DNA from: Xenoacremonium recifei
Taxonomy: Eukaryota > Ascomycota > Sordariomycetes > Hypocreales > Nectriaceae
Length of the DNA stretch: 64,000 nucleotides
Direction: 5' to 3'
NCBI GenBank assembly: GCA_012184525.1
Contig: WOFQ01000033.1
Coordinates: 1-64,000, forward strand
Shown: one piece after another, positions 1-11,500 of the stretch
Layout: each line of letters opens with the position of its first letter
Position numbering within the stretch: position 1 is the first letter of the stretch
Program-made: the position numbers and the translations under genes
Notes under the pieces: model-generated
Told to the model about the DNA's origin: nothing
Database searches by the model: none
Seen by the model: the letters and a program-made list of their open reading frames with translations, nothing else

Positions 1-556
1 TGTAGTTGTACGCTGCATAGCTGCCGATAGGGCGGCTGGGACAGACTATGAATTAAAAAAAAAAAAAAAAAAAAGCTCTGTGATTAGCTGTTAGATTATA
101 ACGTCCGTGCGTTTAAATGGAGCAATCTAACCACACTAACTGCCCTAGGCATGTTATAAGCCCTTAAAGCCCTCCATGCCAGCTCAGCTTCTTTCTCCGC
201 TGTTCAGCATCCACTCTATTTTCCGCTAGCGCCTTTCTTCCTTTCAACACGCCAAGCAAGCGCGTTACTCATTGTTCATTGTTTGAGAAGTCGCGATCCT
301 GCTCACAGCTGCTTACCTTGCCTACCAAGCAGGAGACTTACCTTATGAGCGGGCTTTTCTATCATTAGCAACGACTTCGCAGTACTTGAGCACTCTAACA
401 GTCAACTTTGTTTCTTTCCCATCGTCAAACACCGTGTTTCTGGCCCTTGTCCCGTTTGACAAGCGGACCCGACTTCCTCAGCACCTTCGCCGATGACTTG
501 AAGAGGAAAATCTAGGACGACATAGCCATCGTGTTCAGAACGTGGGCTCGACTTAA
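1..556. other. Left-edge spacer and upstream region of the C2HC-finger gene
   Basis: No reading frame here looks coding. An uninterrupted run of 20 A residues lies at 55-74, followed by T/C-rich stretches typical of fungal promoters and 5' leaders. It presumably carries the promoter and 5' UTR of the gene starting at 557. The ATG at 557 is preceded by A/T-rich sequence. No TATA box can be assigned with confidence. Confidence 0.5.
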
Positions 557-2705
557 ATGGCCGCACCCGCCGCGGCCTCATCGGGCCCTGGGGTCACTCA
601 TCCGTATGGATCACCAGCAGTCCCCAACCCTGGAGTGCCAGTGCCCAACGGTGCTGCGGCTTCATCGCCTTCTCTCCAGTCTCCAGCCGCCCAAGCCTCG
701 CCAGCGTTGTCACACAGCTCGGTTCAAGGCCCTCGTCCTCCGGCTCAACCACCATCTTACCCAATGACTTCAATGCAATCCTCCATTCAACCGTCATCTG
801 CTCACCAATCTCCTCATCAAGTCCATGCCCATCTGCCTCAGCGCCTTCATGCCGGCCACGGACAGCAGCCACAGCCACATCTGCAGCGTGTACAACCTAC
901 TCCGACGCCTCCACCAGCAACATCATCCAATGGCTCCCCAACACAATTCTCTCATGACTACAATACTCTAGCGGAATGTCTTAAAAGGACGAGTCCGGAT
1001 GTTGTGCGGCAAGTCGTTCGGGACAACTGGGAAGTGGCGCTCTTGGGATCGCAGTATCATGTCGCTTTCCTGGTAAGCCATCCTCGCCTTGACATTCTAT
1101 AACTCTAGCTACCATCAGAGCCCGCTGTTATACAATCTTGCTAATGCACGTGCCAGTTGAACGCAACCATCCACAAGGCCTCGCGTGACACCCTGAGCCG
1201 GGCTGTTCAGGAGTTTGGAGACAGAATGATTCGTGATAACAAACAGCAAGTCATACGCCATCTCACTGCTAAAGACTTGGACGAGATTGCGGATCCTCTC
1301 CTCCAAAAAGTCACGAATAATTTCCTGGACAAAGCTCTGGCTAGACGCCTAGAAACGATCTCGGCGCGTCAGCTTGTTAACGCCCTAGCACGCGCGGAGC
1401 GCCTAGGATACACTGTCTACGACATTGTCGAAGAGCAAGAACGCGGGGTTGAGCATGTTATTCCGACCATAGTGCCGGGTGGACCTATTGCCTCTCAATC
1501 TATCCCATCAAGCTTGCCGCCTCACATGGTACAGCAGAGGACTGGGGGTCAGTCGCCAGTGCCGACGACCCCTACATTCATCACACAGCCAAACATGGCA
1601 ACTCCCCGAAAAGGCGGCAAAAGGCCAGAACCCAGTCAGGGGCCTGACGGGACCATATTCTGCCCGACTTGTGGGTGGCCTTGTGCCTCACCACAGGCCT
1701 TTGAATATGTAGGCTTTGACTCCGGTTTCATTAGAGTGCTTCACTAACCCAGTTCAGCATGAAAGAAAGGACGCCTGCGGCAGGGTAATGGCTGCAGACC
1801 GGCCAGAGAAAGAACTCTGCCCGTTCTGTGGGTGCCGCTTCACAAGCAGCGGCGGCCTGGTATACCATTGCAAATCAGCCGTTTGCGGCGAGCACACTGA
1901 AGAGAAGAAACAATTGATGTTCGCCATGATCCGAGAGTACCGGCACCGGCCGTCTCTTCCGCCCTTGCATCCGCCACCTCAGTCTCAACCACAGAGCAGT
2001 CAGAATACTCCGAGCCCAGGACCGGGGCCAGGACCAGGACCAGGATCAAGCGTTGGATCTGGCTCCGACTGGGTCACGGCAAACAACGATCCGTATTCTA
2101 GACTAACGCCTCAGCAACGGGAACATTTCGAGAAAGAGATGAAAGACGCAGAGGATTATTACGGAGGTTTGATGAGGGAGGCTATGAAACTTGCCGAGCC
2201 GGAACAGAGCCGACAGTTGGCTGCGCTGAAGAATCGATATAATACCAAGCAAAGTGTTACACGCAAAAAGTATGGGATCCGGTTGCGGGAGAGGCGATCA
2301 AAGAATCAGATTGTGGCCGAGCGTGTGCGGCTATTTGGATCGGCTGATGGACCAAGCTTAACTGGCAAAGGCGGTTACTCTGTCAAGAAAGCGAGAACAA
2401 GCGAAGAAGGGCATGCAGTCATACCGGTCCCTTTACCAGCATACATGCCGAGCAGCCAGGATGAGCTGCCCCGAAAGCGGGTTCCGGTGTCTGAGATGGG
2501 AGGGCTCTCGGGATCCTCAGCAACCGCGGAGACAACTGATCCGACAGCATTCTTATCACCCTCCCAGCCACGGGTCTTGCCCAAACCATCCACTTCGCCG
2601 AGCGAGCCAGCGGTCGTGCCAAAGGGAACCCAAGACGACCCCATGTCGATTGATGAGTCGGATTCCGGCTCGAGTAGTAGTGACATTCCCGCAACTGTCC
2701 CCTAG
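557..2705 (+). CDS. Conserved fungal protein with two C2HC-type zinc fingers, function unknown
   Basis: Three exons (557-1072, 1157-1708, 1758-2705) encode 671 aa. Intron 1 is phase 0, with GTAAGC donor and CCAG acceptor. Intron 2 is 49 nt, with GTAGGC donor, CTAAC branch and TTCAG acceptor. The N-terminal 130 residues are rich in Pro, Ser and Gln. A helical segment of about 130 residues follows (roughly 140-270, rich in basic and acidic residues). Two fingers then appear near 350-400, each with spacing CX2CX12HX5C (CPTC...H...C and CPFC...H...C). Intron 2 falls exactly before the His of finger 1. A GPGPGP stretch, a charged helical segment and a Ser/Pro-rich tail complete the protein. The fingers suggest nucleic-acid or protein binding in the nucleus, which is inference. 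I do not recognise a named family. Confidence 0.85.
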
Positions 2706-4582
2706 AAACCGATTCGACTCTTTTACGGGGGCTATGGGTCAGCAGAGGCAGGTTGAGGGCGTTGGGAATAAAATTTTCGGATCACGGTGCTCATCTCTCG
2801 ATGGGATTTCAAGGGATGAGACACTGGCAGCCTGTATGATATAGGGTTCGCGATATTATTGGTCTCTGGGCGTATCCTTGGGGCGTGATCGATCTGGGGT
2901 TTAGGATGGTATGGCGGGCAGCAAGCGACATATCTGGGCGCAGGCAAGGAGTTTACCATGAGGAACATTGATACCTAGCTTAGTCCTTGCAAGGATCAGC
3001 GAGATAATCAATCAAAGTCTGATATTTTATTCAATAGCGGGGTCGGCCGTTGAGCCGTTGGCGACGGTGCGGTTCTAGAATCCTATAGTTAGGTGGTCTA
3101 TTACCTCTAGAATGCCTATGTACAGGAGTATGCGGGAGGTTGTCATTATTTGCCTTCACCATGATCCCCGCCATGCGGAGGACATGAAACGGCAGATCGC
3201 TTCGGTTAACGACTAGCCCTCTGCTCGGATCGCCCACGGGACACGTGGAGATCGCCTGGCGCGGTAGTCGAAGAAATTGTCTATCTGGGTCAGGAGCTTG
3301 ATGGGCCATGATGTCAAGAGTCGGGGTCACGCACGTATGTATGAACTGATATGCATGTCGAAGATGTTACAGGTCTGTGACACCGGAAGCGCGGGTGATA
3401 GTGCTTGGTGTTGAAATGATGCATGCAGGGCCCCTAGGATATATTATGTATTATTACATGGTATCACGAATGGGCATCAATACGAGTTGAATCTTGCGCG
3501 GGTTAACGAGTGAGGGCAAGGGACTCTAGACAAAATACACTTAAAAATCCGTGCTTCTATAATTGTATACTGATAGAAGGAAGTCACTTCTAATGGACTG
3601 CTTTCCTCGTCTCTGGAGAAGTAAGTTCTTAGTCACGGTAAGCACCTAAGCGCGGGAAGACGGATGCGGGAAGGAGCGAGTTTCAGTCTAATTAACAGGC
3701 ATGCAGTACGGAGGAGGTTGTTGAAGAACCCCACCCGGCTCTATTCCGTCTTGCACACTCTCCTCCTCCAACAGCACTGGACTCTCATCGACAGCAACTT
3801 TCAAAGCTCTCTGATTCCTGTTTCATCGATCATGACAGCGACCGATGCTTCTCCCGCCTTCTGGAATCATTCTAAGGCCATTCTCGAGCCACCGTTACCA
3901 AATTTCCACGCTGACCCGAACCAAAGGATGGAGTTCTCTGGATAAGGTACAAGCGATGCAACGCTGCAGTTGGGACCCCTCGAAACACCAACAACCGAGA
4001 CGACTGCCCACGTTGATGGCGCACAATGCTCGGCACCCGAAATTGCTCGTTCGGGGCCTCTTCTCCGTCATCTGTTTCCGTCCATTCCCACCGCTCTCGT
4101 GCGACGGCGGGACGGTCACCCGGGGATGATGCACTGGCCGCGTTTTGGATTCGCCGTTTTGAAACGGGACTTGGCCCGACCTGCCCACGCGACCCGACGA
4201 GGGGACAGGGACAACAGGCGATGCTTGAAACCGGTCTAGGCTGTGCATACTCGCTGTTTGGGACGGAGCACCGTTTGTTGTTGGCAGCCAGCCAGTGCTG
4301 CTGTGACCTGGCCTGGCGGTCGAGGTTCGCCGGATACGTATGTAATGCACATGCGGGCCGCTCCAGCGACGGCCCTCCTTCTTCTCTTCTCATCTGGCTG
4401 GCCCGATCGATTTCTCTTAATCCTCTCTCTACCCGTTTGTTCGACCGTTTCCATTCTCCCAGGCTGGGTCCTCGTTTATCATCCAAGTGTTTAACCTTCT
4501 CGTACTCATCTGTTCCTGCGCATGCCCATCTACAACCTCGCGCACTTCCTGACCTAGGCAGTCCCCGAGTCTCTTGCCCAAG
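2706..4582. other. Gene-free spacer upstream of the BTB gene
   Basis: This stretch holds the 3' UTR of the C2HC-finger gene and the promoter and 5' leader of the BTB gene. Short open frames occur on both strands (for example minus 3031-3330 and 3872-4615), but they lack domain signatures, natural composition and splice continuity. The last 300 nt are C/T-rich, as expected of a fungal leader, and end in a favourable start context (CCCAAGATGG). Confidence 0.5.
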
Positions 4583-5644
4583 ATGGTTCCCCTCTACAAG
4601 TCCAAGGGCTTCCATCGCTCGACGGAGAGCCAGCCGAGTCCTGGCATTGACAAGTCGAGCTTCCTCGAGTCACTTACCAAAGAGCCCATGACAACGATGC
4701 TCATCGGTCCCAAGCAGCAGCGCTTCAAGGTCAACAAGCGTCTCCTGTGCGCCTCCTCGCCCTTTTTCAGCGAGCGCCTCGAGGGCTCTACGAAACGAAT
4801 CTCCCTGTGGCTTCCCGGTGAATCGGCATCCATGTTCGCCTTGTTCGTTGAGTGGGTGCACCGAGGCAGTGATTTCCGCCAATATCTCGACGACGAAATC
4901 ACCAACGCCCATGAGACCAGCGACCAGGCCTCTCAAGATATCCACTGGGCTACCATCCGACTTCACCTCTTTGCCTCTCACCTCTCTCTCTACGAGCTTC
5001 AGGATCTCGCCATGAACGCCGTCCAAGACCTGTACCTCCGCTGTGACTGGGACGTTCCCCCAAGCCTCATCACCTTCCTGTACACCAAGTGTGAAGCTCT
5101 CGCCGCCGTCCGCCTGCGCCGCTGGGCCGTCGCTATGGTCGCTTTCTCTCTCACAGGCGGCACTCATATGACCTTCCACCCCCAGGACTCGGAAACATCA
5201 GACCCCTCCCGCTTCCAGGACCTGCTCCATACGCTCCCGGAGTTCGCTGCTGACTACGCCATGCACATGCGCAAGATGCGCCTTTCCGGCCTCGACGTCC
5301 GTTTCAAGAACCCGCAGCTACGCATCCCCGCCAACAAGCTGCGCAACGACGAGCGCGCTTTCGGCTTCCGTGAGTGCTCTTTCCACTCCCACCGCGCCAC
5401 CGTCGGCGAGCGGCGCTGCCCCCATGAGATCGGCCAGGCACGTCTGCGTCGCAACCAACCCTCCCCCGACTGGGGCGTTCCGGAGGAGGAGGAGACCACC
5501 GGTCTGACACCGTCGAGCCGTCGCGAGAAGGATATTGTGCCGCGGCCGTTGTTCTCGAGGGATGGAGATCATGGTGCGCAGGATGTGTATGCGGAGAAGA
5601 CGCTGAAGCATGTGCGGTCCATATCAAGTACATTGAAGACTTAA
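4583..5644 (+). CDS. BTB/POZ domain protein
   Basis: A single exon encodes 353 aa. The first ATG of the frame (4583) was chosen; only a TTG lies upstream in frame. A BTB/POZ fold is readable at about residues 34-110. The pattern is a strand equivalent to 'TTMLIGPKQQRFKVNKRLL' followed by 'CASSPFFSERL', a Ser/Leu strand, and a helix ending in 'FALFVEWVH'. This is typical of the short fungal BTB proteins thought to act as adaptors for cullin-3 ubiquitin ligases or as scaffolds. The C-terminal third is Arg-rich and looks disordered. The substrate is unknown. It ends convergently with the minus-strand gene at 6678. Confidence 0.85.
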   Translation: MVPLYKSKGFHRSTESQPSPGIDKSSFLESLTKEPMTTMLIGPKQQRFKVNKRLLCASSPFFSERLEGSTKRISLWLPGESASMFALFVEWVHRGSDFRQYLDDEITNAHETSDQASQDIHWATIRLHLFASHLSLYELQDLAMNAVQDLYLRCDWDVPPSLITFLYTKCEALAAVRLRRWAVAMVAFSLTGGTHMTFHPQDSETSDPSRFQDLLHTLPEFAADYAMHMRKMRLSGLDVRFKNPQLRIPANKLRNDERAFGFRECSFHSHRATVGERRCPHEIGQARLRRNQPSPDWGVPEEEETTGLTPSSRREKDIVPRPLFSRDGDHGAQDVYAEKTLKHVRSISSTLKT

Positions 5645-6677
5645 ATTGTGAAAGTGTGTTGATGGATGGGTTGCCACGAGGTGGTATGGGCGTTGGGTTC
5701 TTCAAAATGGCGTTTTTAGCGTACGTGTTGCTTCTTACTGTTGAGGATGACGCTCATTCTCCGGGATTTAAGTGGGATATCAAATTGTTCTTTGGGTAGT
5801 TGTTGACAACATAACGAATAATGAAGATGATTATATATGATCCGATGAAAGCAAGAAACTTCGTGAAGCTGCCTTACCTCACTTAACATTCACGACGACA
5901 GGGAACGAAATAATATGTCATATACGGGATATCATTTCTCATTCTATAGACACCCAGGGCTATTGCCACTTCGCGAGGGGTACTAAATTAATGTAGGTAT
6001 CCAGAGAGAGGACCAGCGTTATCCATCATGGTGCTCATCAACTTTTAATCCCAGCAGGAGACGCCACTCTCATCCCTAAGACGCACAACGTCAGGCACAC
6101 CCAACCACACACCTAGGGGCAAAGAGCAGGCTCCCGCAAACGCACACAACAAAAGCAGCACGATACCGGGGCTCTGTTGGACCTCCTGGTATGTCATTCC
6201 ATCGTATCATCATGATTCTTGTGTCGCTCCCCAATCCAAGTATCGAAAAATAAAAGAGAAAGCAGCAAAGCTCCTCCCCGTCTACTCCCTAGCGGGAGAG
6301 ACAACGCAACCCCGAATCTGAGCCCGAGAGACTCCGACCAAGAAAGTAAAAAGAAAACCATCCGACCCAAGATATATGAAAGAGACGGGCCATAAAGAAA
6401 ATGAGATGAGATGAGATAAGTGATTGGTAGATAGTTGGAGTAAAATGAAAAGTAAAATGAAAAGTGAAATGAACGTTGTCTGTCGTGAGAGGCTCGTTGG
6501 CGTCTAATATGTATCATTTTGAGAGATCCGATGTGACCGGGTAGATTCTTCGTCGATGAATGGCGAACATGTACTCGTGAATGTCGTAGAAACACATGAC
6601 CGTAAGCAAATAGTGAAAAAAAAGGTGGAAGAAGATGGTATGAATTGTACAACGCGATGAGAGGAAGGTGGCGAAGA
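5645..6677. other. Convergent 3' spacer
   Basis: This lies between the stop codons of the BTB gene (+) and the Ser-rich gene (-). The sequence is A/T-rich with no credible coding frame and includes a 12-nt tandem repeat (listed separately). It must hold both 3' UTRs and polyadenylation signals. None could be pinned to a canonical motif. Confidence 0.5.
6441..6473. repeat. 12-nt tandem repeat, about 2.75 copies
   Basis: The unit taaaatgaaaag is repeated twice exactly and followed by a partial, slightly diverged third copy. It lies in the convergent 3' spacer. It is a simple minisatellite and is probably not functional. Confidence 0.8.
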
Positions 6678-8525
6678 TTATAGAGGAGATTCGGATCTTC
6701 TTCGCGAGTGATCCCGTTGGCGAAACTCCTTGAGCCGTTCATCGAGGTACGCCAGCCGACTGTTGAGGGAGGACCGCGGCGTGGACGCGTTGTTTGTTGA
6801 TTGCTGCACCGTGGCGAATGGCCGTCGAGCGCTCCCAATGTCCACTCCGGGAGCGCCATACAGGCGGTTAGGGAAGGACATGCTGGAGCTGAGAGAGAAT
6901 GGCGAGCCAAGTCGAGGAGGGTCCTCCATAGGAGCAGCCCGCGGCTTCTTAGGGGTGATAGGCTGAGGCGTCTCGAAAAGCTCCTGGAGGTTTGCTCGGG
7001 GAACAGGTGCTTTGGCCAGCTCCTCCAAAGATGCTGGCTTGAAGTCGGCGACAACTCTGCTAGAGCTAGGTTTGTCATCATCGCCAGACGGGTCGATCCA
7101 GAGATCGGAACCAAGGCTGGGACGTTTGATCCTCCGAGGCTCACCAACTTGCTGGCCAGATCGTCGCTTCTGTGTAGATTTGCTCTGTAGAAATCTGACC
7201 GGCGAGCGAAGACGACGAGGTCTATCAGTTTGCACCTGTCGCCTGTCGAAATCGGAATGAGGTGCAAAGCTTGAAGGGACGGAACTGGAGGACATGTGAC
7301 CATAACTTCTGGCAACAAAAGGAGATGCAAGCTGGGTTCTTTCCGACTCCAGAGGCTCCAGCCCGGGAGCAGCCATAAGCTCTCCCATACGAGGCGGTGG
7401 GAGCTCTTCAGAATGAGGCTCAGGTTGAGAGCTCGTCAGTTGGGCCAAGGGGCCATTCGGCTGCATAGACTCTGCTGTGCTCATTGTGAGGGAAACGGCC
7501 ATGTCCTGGCCCGAGAATCGGTTATAAAGCCGGGTCTCGCGTCGGCCAAAGGGGGTAGGGCTGTGAGCCAAGTACTGGTGATCGCGCACAGCAGTCCTAG
7601 CGTTGAGGCGGCACAGATCCAGGAGGTGGGCGCGGGTCGAGGCGTGGCTATGAGGCCATTGCACAAAGGTGCTGTAGTTTTGCGCTGTTGGTGTGAGGCT
7701 ACCGCCTAGACTGTCGTTTGCAGATGGCCTGGAGCCCTTCCAACTCCTCTTGGCCTCTCGAGCAACACGACTGCAGACGCCAGGTGGAGGAATACCGCCC
7801 TTGCTCAGACGGAACGGTGTGACCTTGGGATCCTGCAGGTACATCATGTAGGTGGACCACAGGTGCTGGCTCATTGGCTTTGTCCAAGGCGCCTTTCTTG
7901 TCGTCCGCTTTGCTGTCGTGGCCGGTTGTGCCCTGATGGTTCTATCCGCATCCTCGGCAGAGAGCAGGTTGGGGAACCTGGCCTCTTGATGCGTGTCGGG
8001 GCTCACACATTGTGCAAGGTCCTCCGAGCTGACAGAGAAGGAGCTGAAGAATGAGGCGCTGGTATGGGTGGAGTGGGCGGTGGAGGGGCGGCTGGACTCA
8101 TATTCTGGACTCGAGTCGAGACTGACTGTTGATTCCAGAGACCAGTTGGGGAACTGCTTTGGCGAGAGAGACTGGATGGCGTCTGGCGCAGGAGTCTTTG
8201 GCGGCGAGAACATCCTCTCCGTCGTCTCTCCAGCGTAGCTGATGTCATCAATGTGACCGAACTGAGGGATGGTATCCACCATGTCCTCATCGAGGACTCG
8301 AGGCTCCTCGATGCTGGGGATGGGAACATCCGCAGCGGCAACGGAAGCGAGGAACTGCTCAGTCGGCGCGCCGAGGTTAGACACATTCCTCCTTTTGATG
8401 CGAAAGCGTGGTCGCGGAGCGTTAGGCGGCTGAGCCTCGCCCTCGGAAAGAGGCTCCGGGGTCTTGAGCTGGTCGCGGCGCGCGCCTTGCGACCAAGAAG
8501 TGGTGAGAGACTGGAAGGGAGGCAT
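6678..8525 (-). CDS. Ser/Pro-rich conserved fungal protein, function unknown
   Basis: A single exon encodes 615 aa, with its ATG at 8525. Most of the protein is low-complexity and rich in Ser, Pro, Thr and Arg. One compact block at about residues 211-310 looks folded. It begins with 'PWTKPMSQHLWSTYMMYL', continues through a 'DPKVTPFR' motif, then 'PPPGVCSRVAREAKRSW', and ends in a second helical piece around 'WPHSHASTRAHLLDLCR'. The aromatic and basic pattern resembles a small nuclear or DNA-binding helical domain, but I cannot name it. Possible nuclear-localisation stretches include 'RFRIKRR' near residue 41 and the Arg-rich tail. A 5.2-kb gene-free region lies upstream, as often seen for developmental regulators. 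A regulatory role is inference. Confidence 0.75.
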   Translation of the reverse strand: MPPFQSLTTSWSQGARRDQLKTPEPLSEGEAQPPNAPRPRFRIKRRNVSNLGAPTEQFLASVAAADVPIPSIEEPRVLDEDMVDTIPQFGHIDDISYAGETTERMFSPPKTPAPDAIQSLSPKQFPNWSLESTVSLDSSPEYESSRPSTAHSTHTSASFFSSFSVSSEDLAQCVSPDTHQEARFPNLLSAEDADRTIRAQPATTAKRTTRKAPWTKPMSQHLWSTYMMYLQDPKVTPFRLSKGGIPPPGVCSRVAREAKRSWKGSRPSANDSLGGSLTPTAQNYSTFVQWPHSHASTRAHLLDLCRLNARTAVRDHQYLAHSPTPFGRRETRLYNRFSGQDMAVSLTMSTAESMQPNGPLAQLTSSQPEPHSEELPPPRMGELMAAPGLEPLESERTQLASPFVARSYGHMSSSSVPSSFAPHSDFDRRQVQTDRPRRLRSPVRFLQSKSTQKRRSGQQVGEPRRIKRPSLGSDLWIDPSGDDDKPSSSRVVADFKPASLEELAKAPVPRANLQELFETPQPITPKKPRAAPMEDPPRLGSPFSLSSSMSFPNRLYGAPGVDIGSARRPFATVQQSTNNASTPRSSLNSRLAYLDERLKEFRQRDHSRRRSESPL

Positions 8526-11500
8526 GGTGGAGCTGGAGGTATGTGCAATTTCCTTTCGTCGCGAGGTTTCCAGAGCTCAGGTATAAGTAGCCGGAGGGCG
8601 CAACGCGCGAGGCGGTAATGCCTTGTTTGTTGAGAGGTGACGACAATGTCTGAGACCGGTCCGAGTCGTGAAGACGGGCTGGGGAGGTTGGCGAAGCGCA
8701 CTGTATCCAAAGGTGCGACGTCGAAGCAAGTCTGATGCGACGGCTAAGCCAGCAAAAGGTCTCAGTCACGGTGCGATAGTGCGCCGACTGGAATGGCGGA
8801 GCGGAGCGTGTCGACGGGCTGTATCTTCCAAAACTAGTATTATGTGTTGGTCCGCGGGAGGGTGAGATATAAGGAAAAGGGGGGGATTCGGTCGCGAAGG
8901 GAGTCGTAGGCGAGTCTGAGGGGAGTAGGCAAGGAAATGGTTCTGCGCTGGTCGTTATCGCGGGTCGTGAGGTTGGGGCCGCGATGCCGTCACGGTCGCG
9001 GTCGCAGTCGCTGTCAGTCGATCGCAGACAGACAGGACGGTTGACGATGCGAGGGCAAGACGAGGTCGTCTTGGGTTCGTGTTCTGTCCTAGGTAGACGG
9101 GCGGCCGACAGTCATGGACAGCTCACCCCCACCGGTGGACGGTGAACGGGACGGATGGTATGAGCGCAAAAGGAGAGACTGGAATGAAGGTGAAGGAGAG
9201 GCGACGGATCGCTGTGGGTGTGGAGGGCGGGAGGTGTGCGCTATGTATGGGCTGCGGAGGGCGGTGGAGATGCGCGGGCAGCAAGCAGGGCCTGCCTGGC
9301 CTGTTGAGCAGCAGCGCCAGTCGATACCAGGCGGTCCCAGTGGGCCAACAGCGGGTGGCGCGAACGCTGGTCTGCTCTGTCAGGGTCAGGGTTGGGCCTG
9401 AGGTGAGGTGCCGGCTGCTGGTGAACACTCCCGTCCAGGTCGCTGCTGCGGTACCTGAGGTGCGCTGTCGTACCAGTACCTGAAGAGGAGTCGACCTCGA
9501 GCTTCCCCCCCCAGTCGTCAAACCCTGGGACGAGCCCTCACACCCCCAACAGGTGCAGCGAGCTAGAGAGCAAGCCCTGGACCAGTTCCACCCCGGCAGC
9601 GCCCGTGCAAGCAAAGACGGTCTAGCGGTCAGTGATAAGTGAATTGCCAGGACGTCGTGGACAGAGCAGGGGACCCTGAGAAGCGAGAAGAGAATTCGAT
9701 GTCGACTGGCAAAGGGGGGAGGGGGAACGGCGAGCCCGTCGAGCTGGGCGATACCGCGATGGTGGTGGTGGCTGTCGGGCAACAGGTCCGCCGCGGGAGC
9801 TTGAGACTATCTGCGACCTGCGTCTGCGTTCTGCACCTTGCGTCCGTCTTTGAGGGGTTAGACTCTTGTCTAGGGCTGCCGATACGTCCTTTCGTCTGCC
9901 CAGCCAGCCAGGTTTGTGGGAACTGTCTTGCGTGGGAGTGGCCGTGAGAGCGACCACGACACGGCAGAACTGCATGTAATACCCACAGGAGCAGCACCAC
10001 CAGCAAGCAGCAATAACAGTCTTTGGCGCTGCGGCTGCCGTGATTGGCCGCTGATGCGTCGGCGCCTGAGCTTCTCGCGTCTGGGGAGCTCACCCAGCTG
10101 AGCTGTTTAGTGGCCTAAGTTGAGACACTCTGACGGAAACAACTGGCAACGGCGAGGAGCTGGGGCGGGACGGACGATGGACGATATGTCACTCGTCGTC
10201 GCAGGAGAAGACAGCTCCAAGCTCTCGGCCGCTGGCTGTGGGTGGACCCAGGCTGGGACACTGCGCGGGACGTCTGTCTTTGGTTCTGGTCCAGGTCCAG
10301 TATCGTCCGCGTCGCCGCGAAGATCAGCGATTCGTCGTGGGCAGACGTCCCGGAAGGCTATCCCGGACAGACAGGACGAGCAACGGCAGGCTAGGAGTGG
10401 TTTCGAGTCGTTGGTCAAGGTGCCAGGGTGGACTTAGACCGCAGCAGTGAGCGGCGTGCCCTTTTGGGGGGGAGGGGAGGGGGCACGACTAAGGTCAGCA
10501 GCTGGCTGGGAGCAGCAATACGGAGTCGGAGTAGGGGGCGTGGATGTGCACGGGTCGGGTGCGATGCAGGTGCCAGGTGGGCGGCAGAGCGAGACCTGCT
10601 GAGGAGGGGAGTGCAATTGCTGGATGGATGGATGATCCAGAGATGGGGAAAATGAGGGGAATGATGCACAGCCAAGGCGGCGAAAGTAAACAAAACAAAC
10701 ACAAGATGCAGCGTCAACAACAAAAAGTGAGGTTGAAGAACCCGACGAGCATTCGAGGAAACCGCAATTCATCGAGATGCCACGGCGATTGAGCAGGGCA
10801 GGAGCGCCTGTGACGTGCGGGCTGGCAGCCTGAGGGTCGAGGCGCCCAGAAATCTCTGCTGGCCCATTAAGCGCGTCCCAGCAAACGCGAGCCAGACGCG
10901 CCGGGACGCGTTCGATGTGACCGCACAGGTCGTCGTCACACACATGGATCCTTTCCCATCCCACCGCCCGCCTCTTTGTTCTCGAAAGGACTGCGCCCAC
11001 GGCATTGCCTCCCTCGCCAAAGCTGGCTTTCCGTCTGGGCCTGGCGGATGCAATTTCCCGGCTCTTGTTGACAGCGCGCATTACGAAGTGCTGCTCCTCA
11101 GGAGCTTCGAGTTGCCTGGGGTTCCAGCAGCTGCACAGCAGGGTTCAGTCCAGTCCAGTCAAGCCTCTCAGCACTGGGCGTGTAAGATGGCTGCGTGCGT
11201 GACTTGCGGAGGCTGGGACTAGGAGGGGCTCCGGGGCAGCGCCATTGCGCGCACAAATCGGAGCTCAAGCAGTCCAAGTCGGTACGGTACAGCTACATTG
11301 GCGCCATGTCCGCTGCTGCACCAGAAGGCCCTCTGCGACTCCATTCAGATGCTCCTGTATGCACGGCGCTCGGATACGCCCTCGCCTAATAGACGACGAC
11401 GACTCTCGAATGTGACGAGGCTCATGCCAGGAGAGATATGCGGTGAGCCCAAGTTCCCCATTGGATCATGGGTATGGCCTAGCCTGGCCTCTCCTTTGAC

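Noticed and set aside
3872..4615. 247-codon minus-strand frame upstream of the BTB gene
   Set aside because: It covers the BTB leader in antisense, shows no recognisable motif, and overlaps two other equally weak frames.
6194..7330. 378-codon minus-strand frame overlapping the end of the 615-aa gene
   Set aside because: It is same-strand but out of frame with a longer, better-composed protein, and its second half runs through an A/T-rich 3' spacer.
9123..11081. Several frames of 100-220 codons on both strands in the large spacer
   Set aside because: They are Arg/Ser/Pro-rich, mutually overlapping, and have no domain or consistent splice sites. They are expected by chance in GC-rich DNA.
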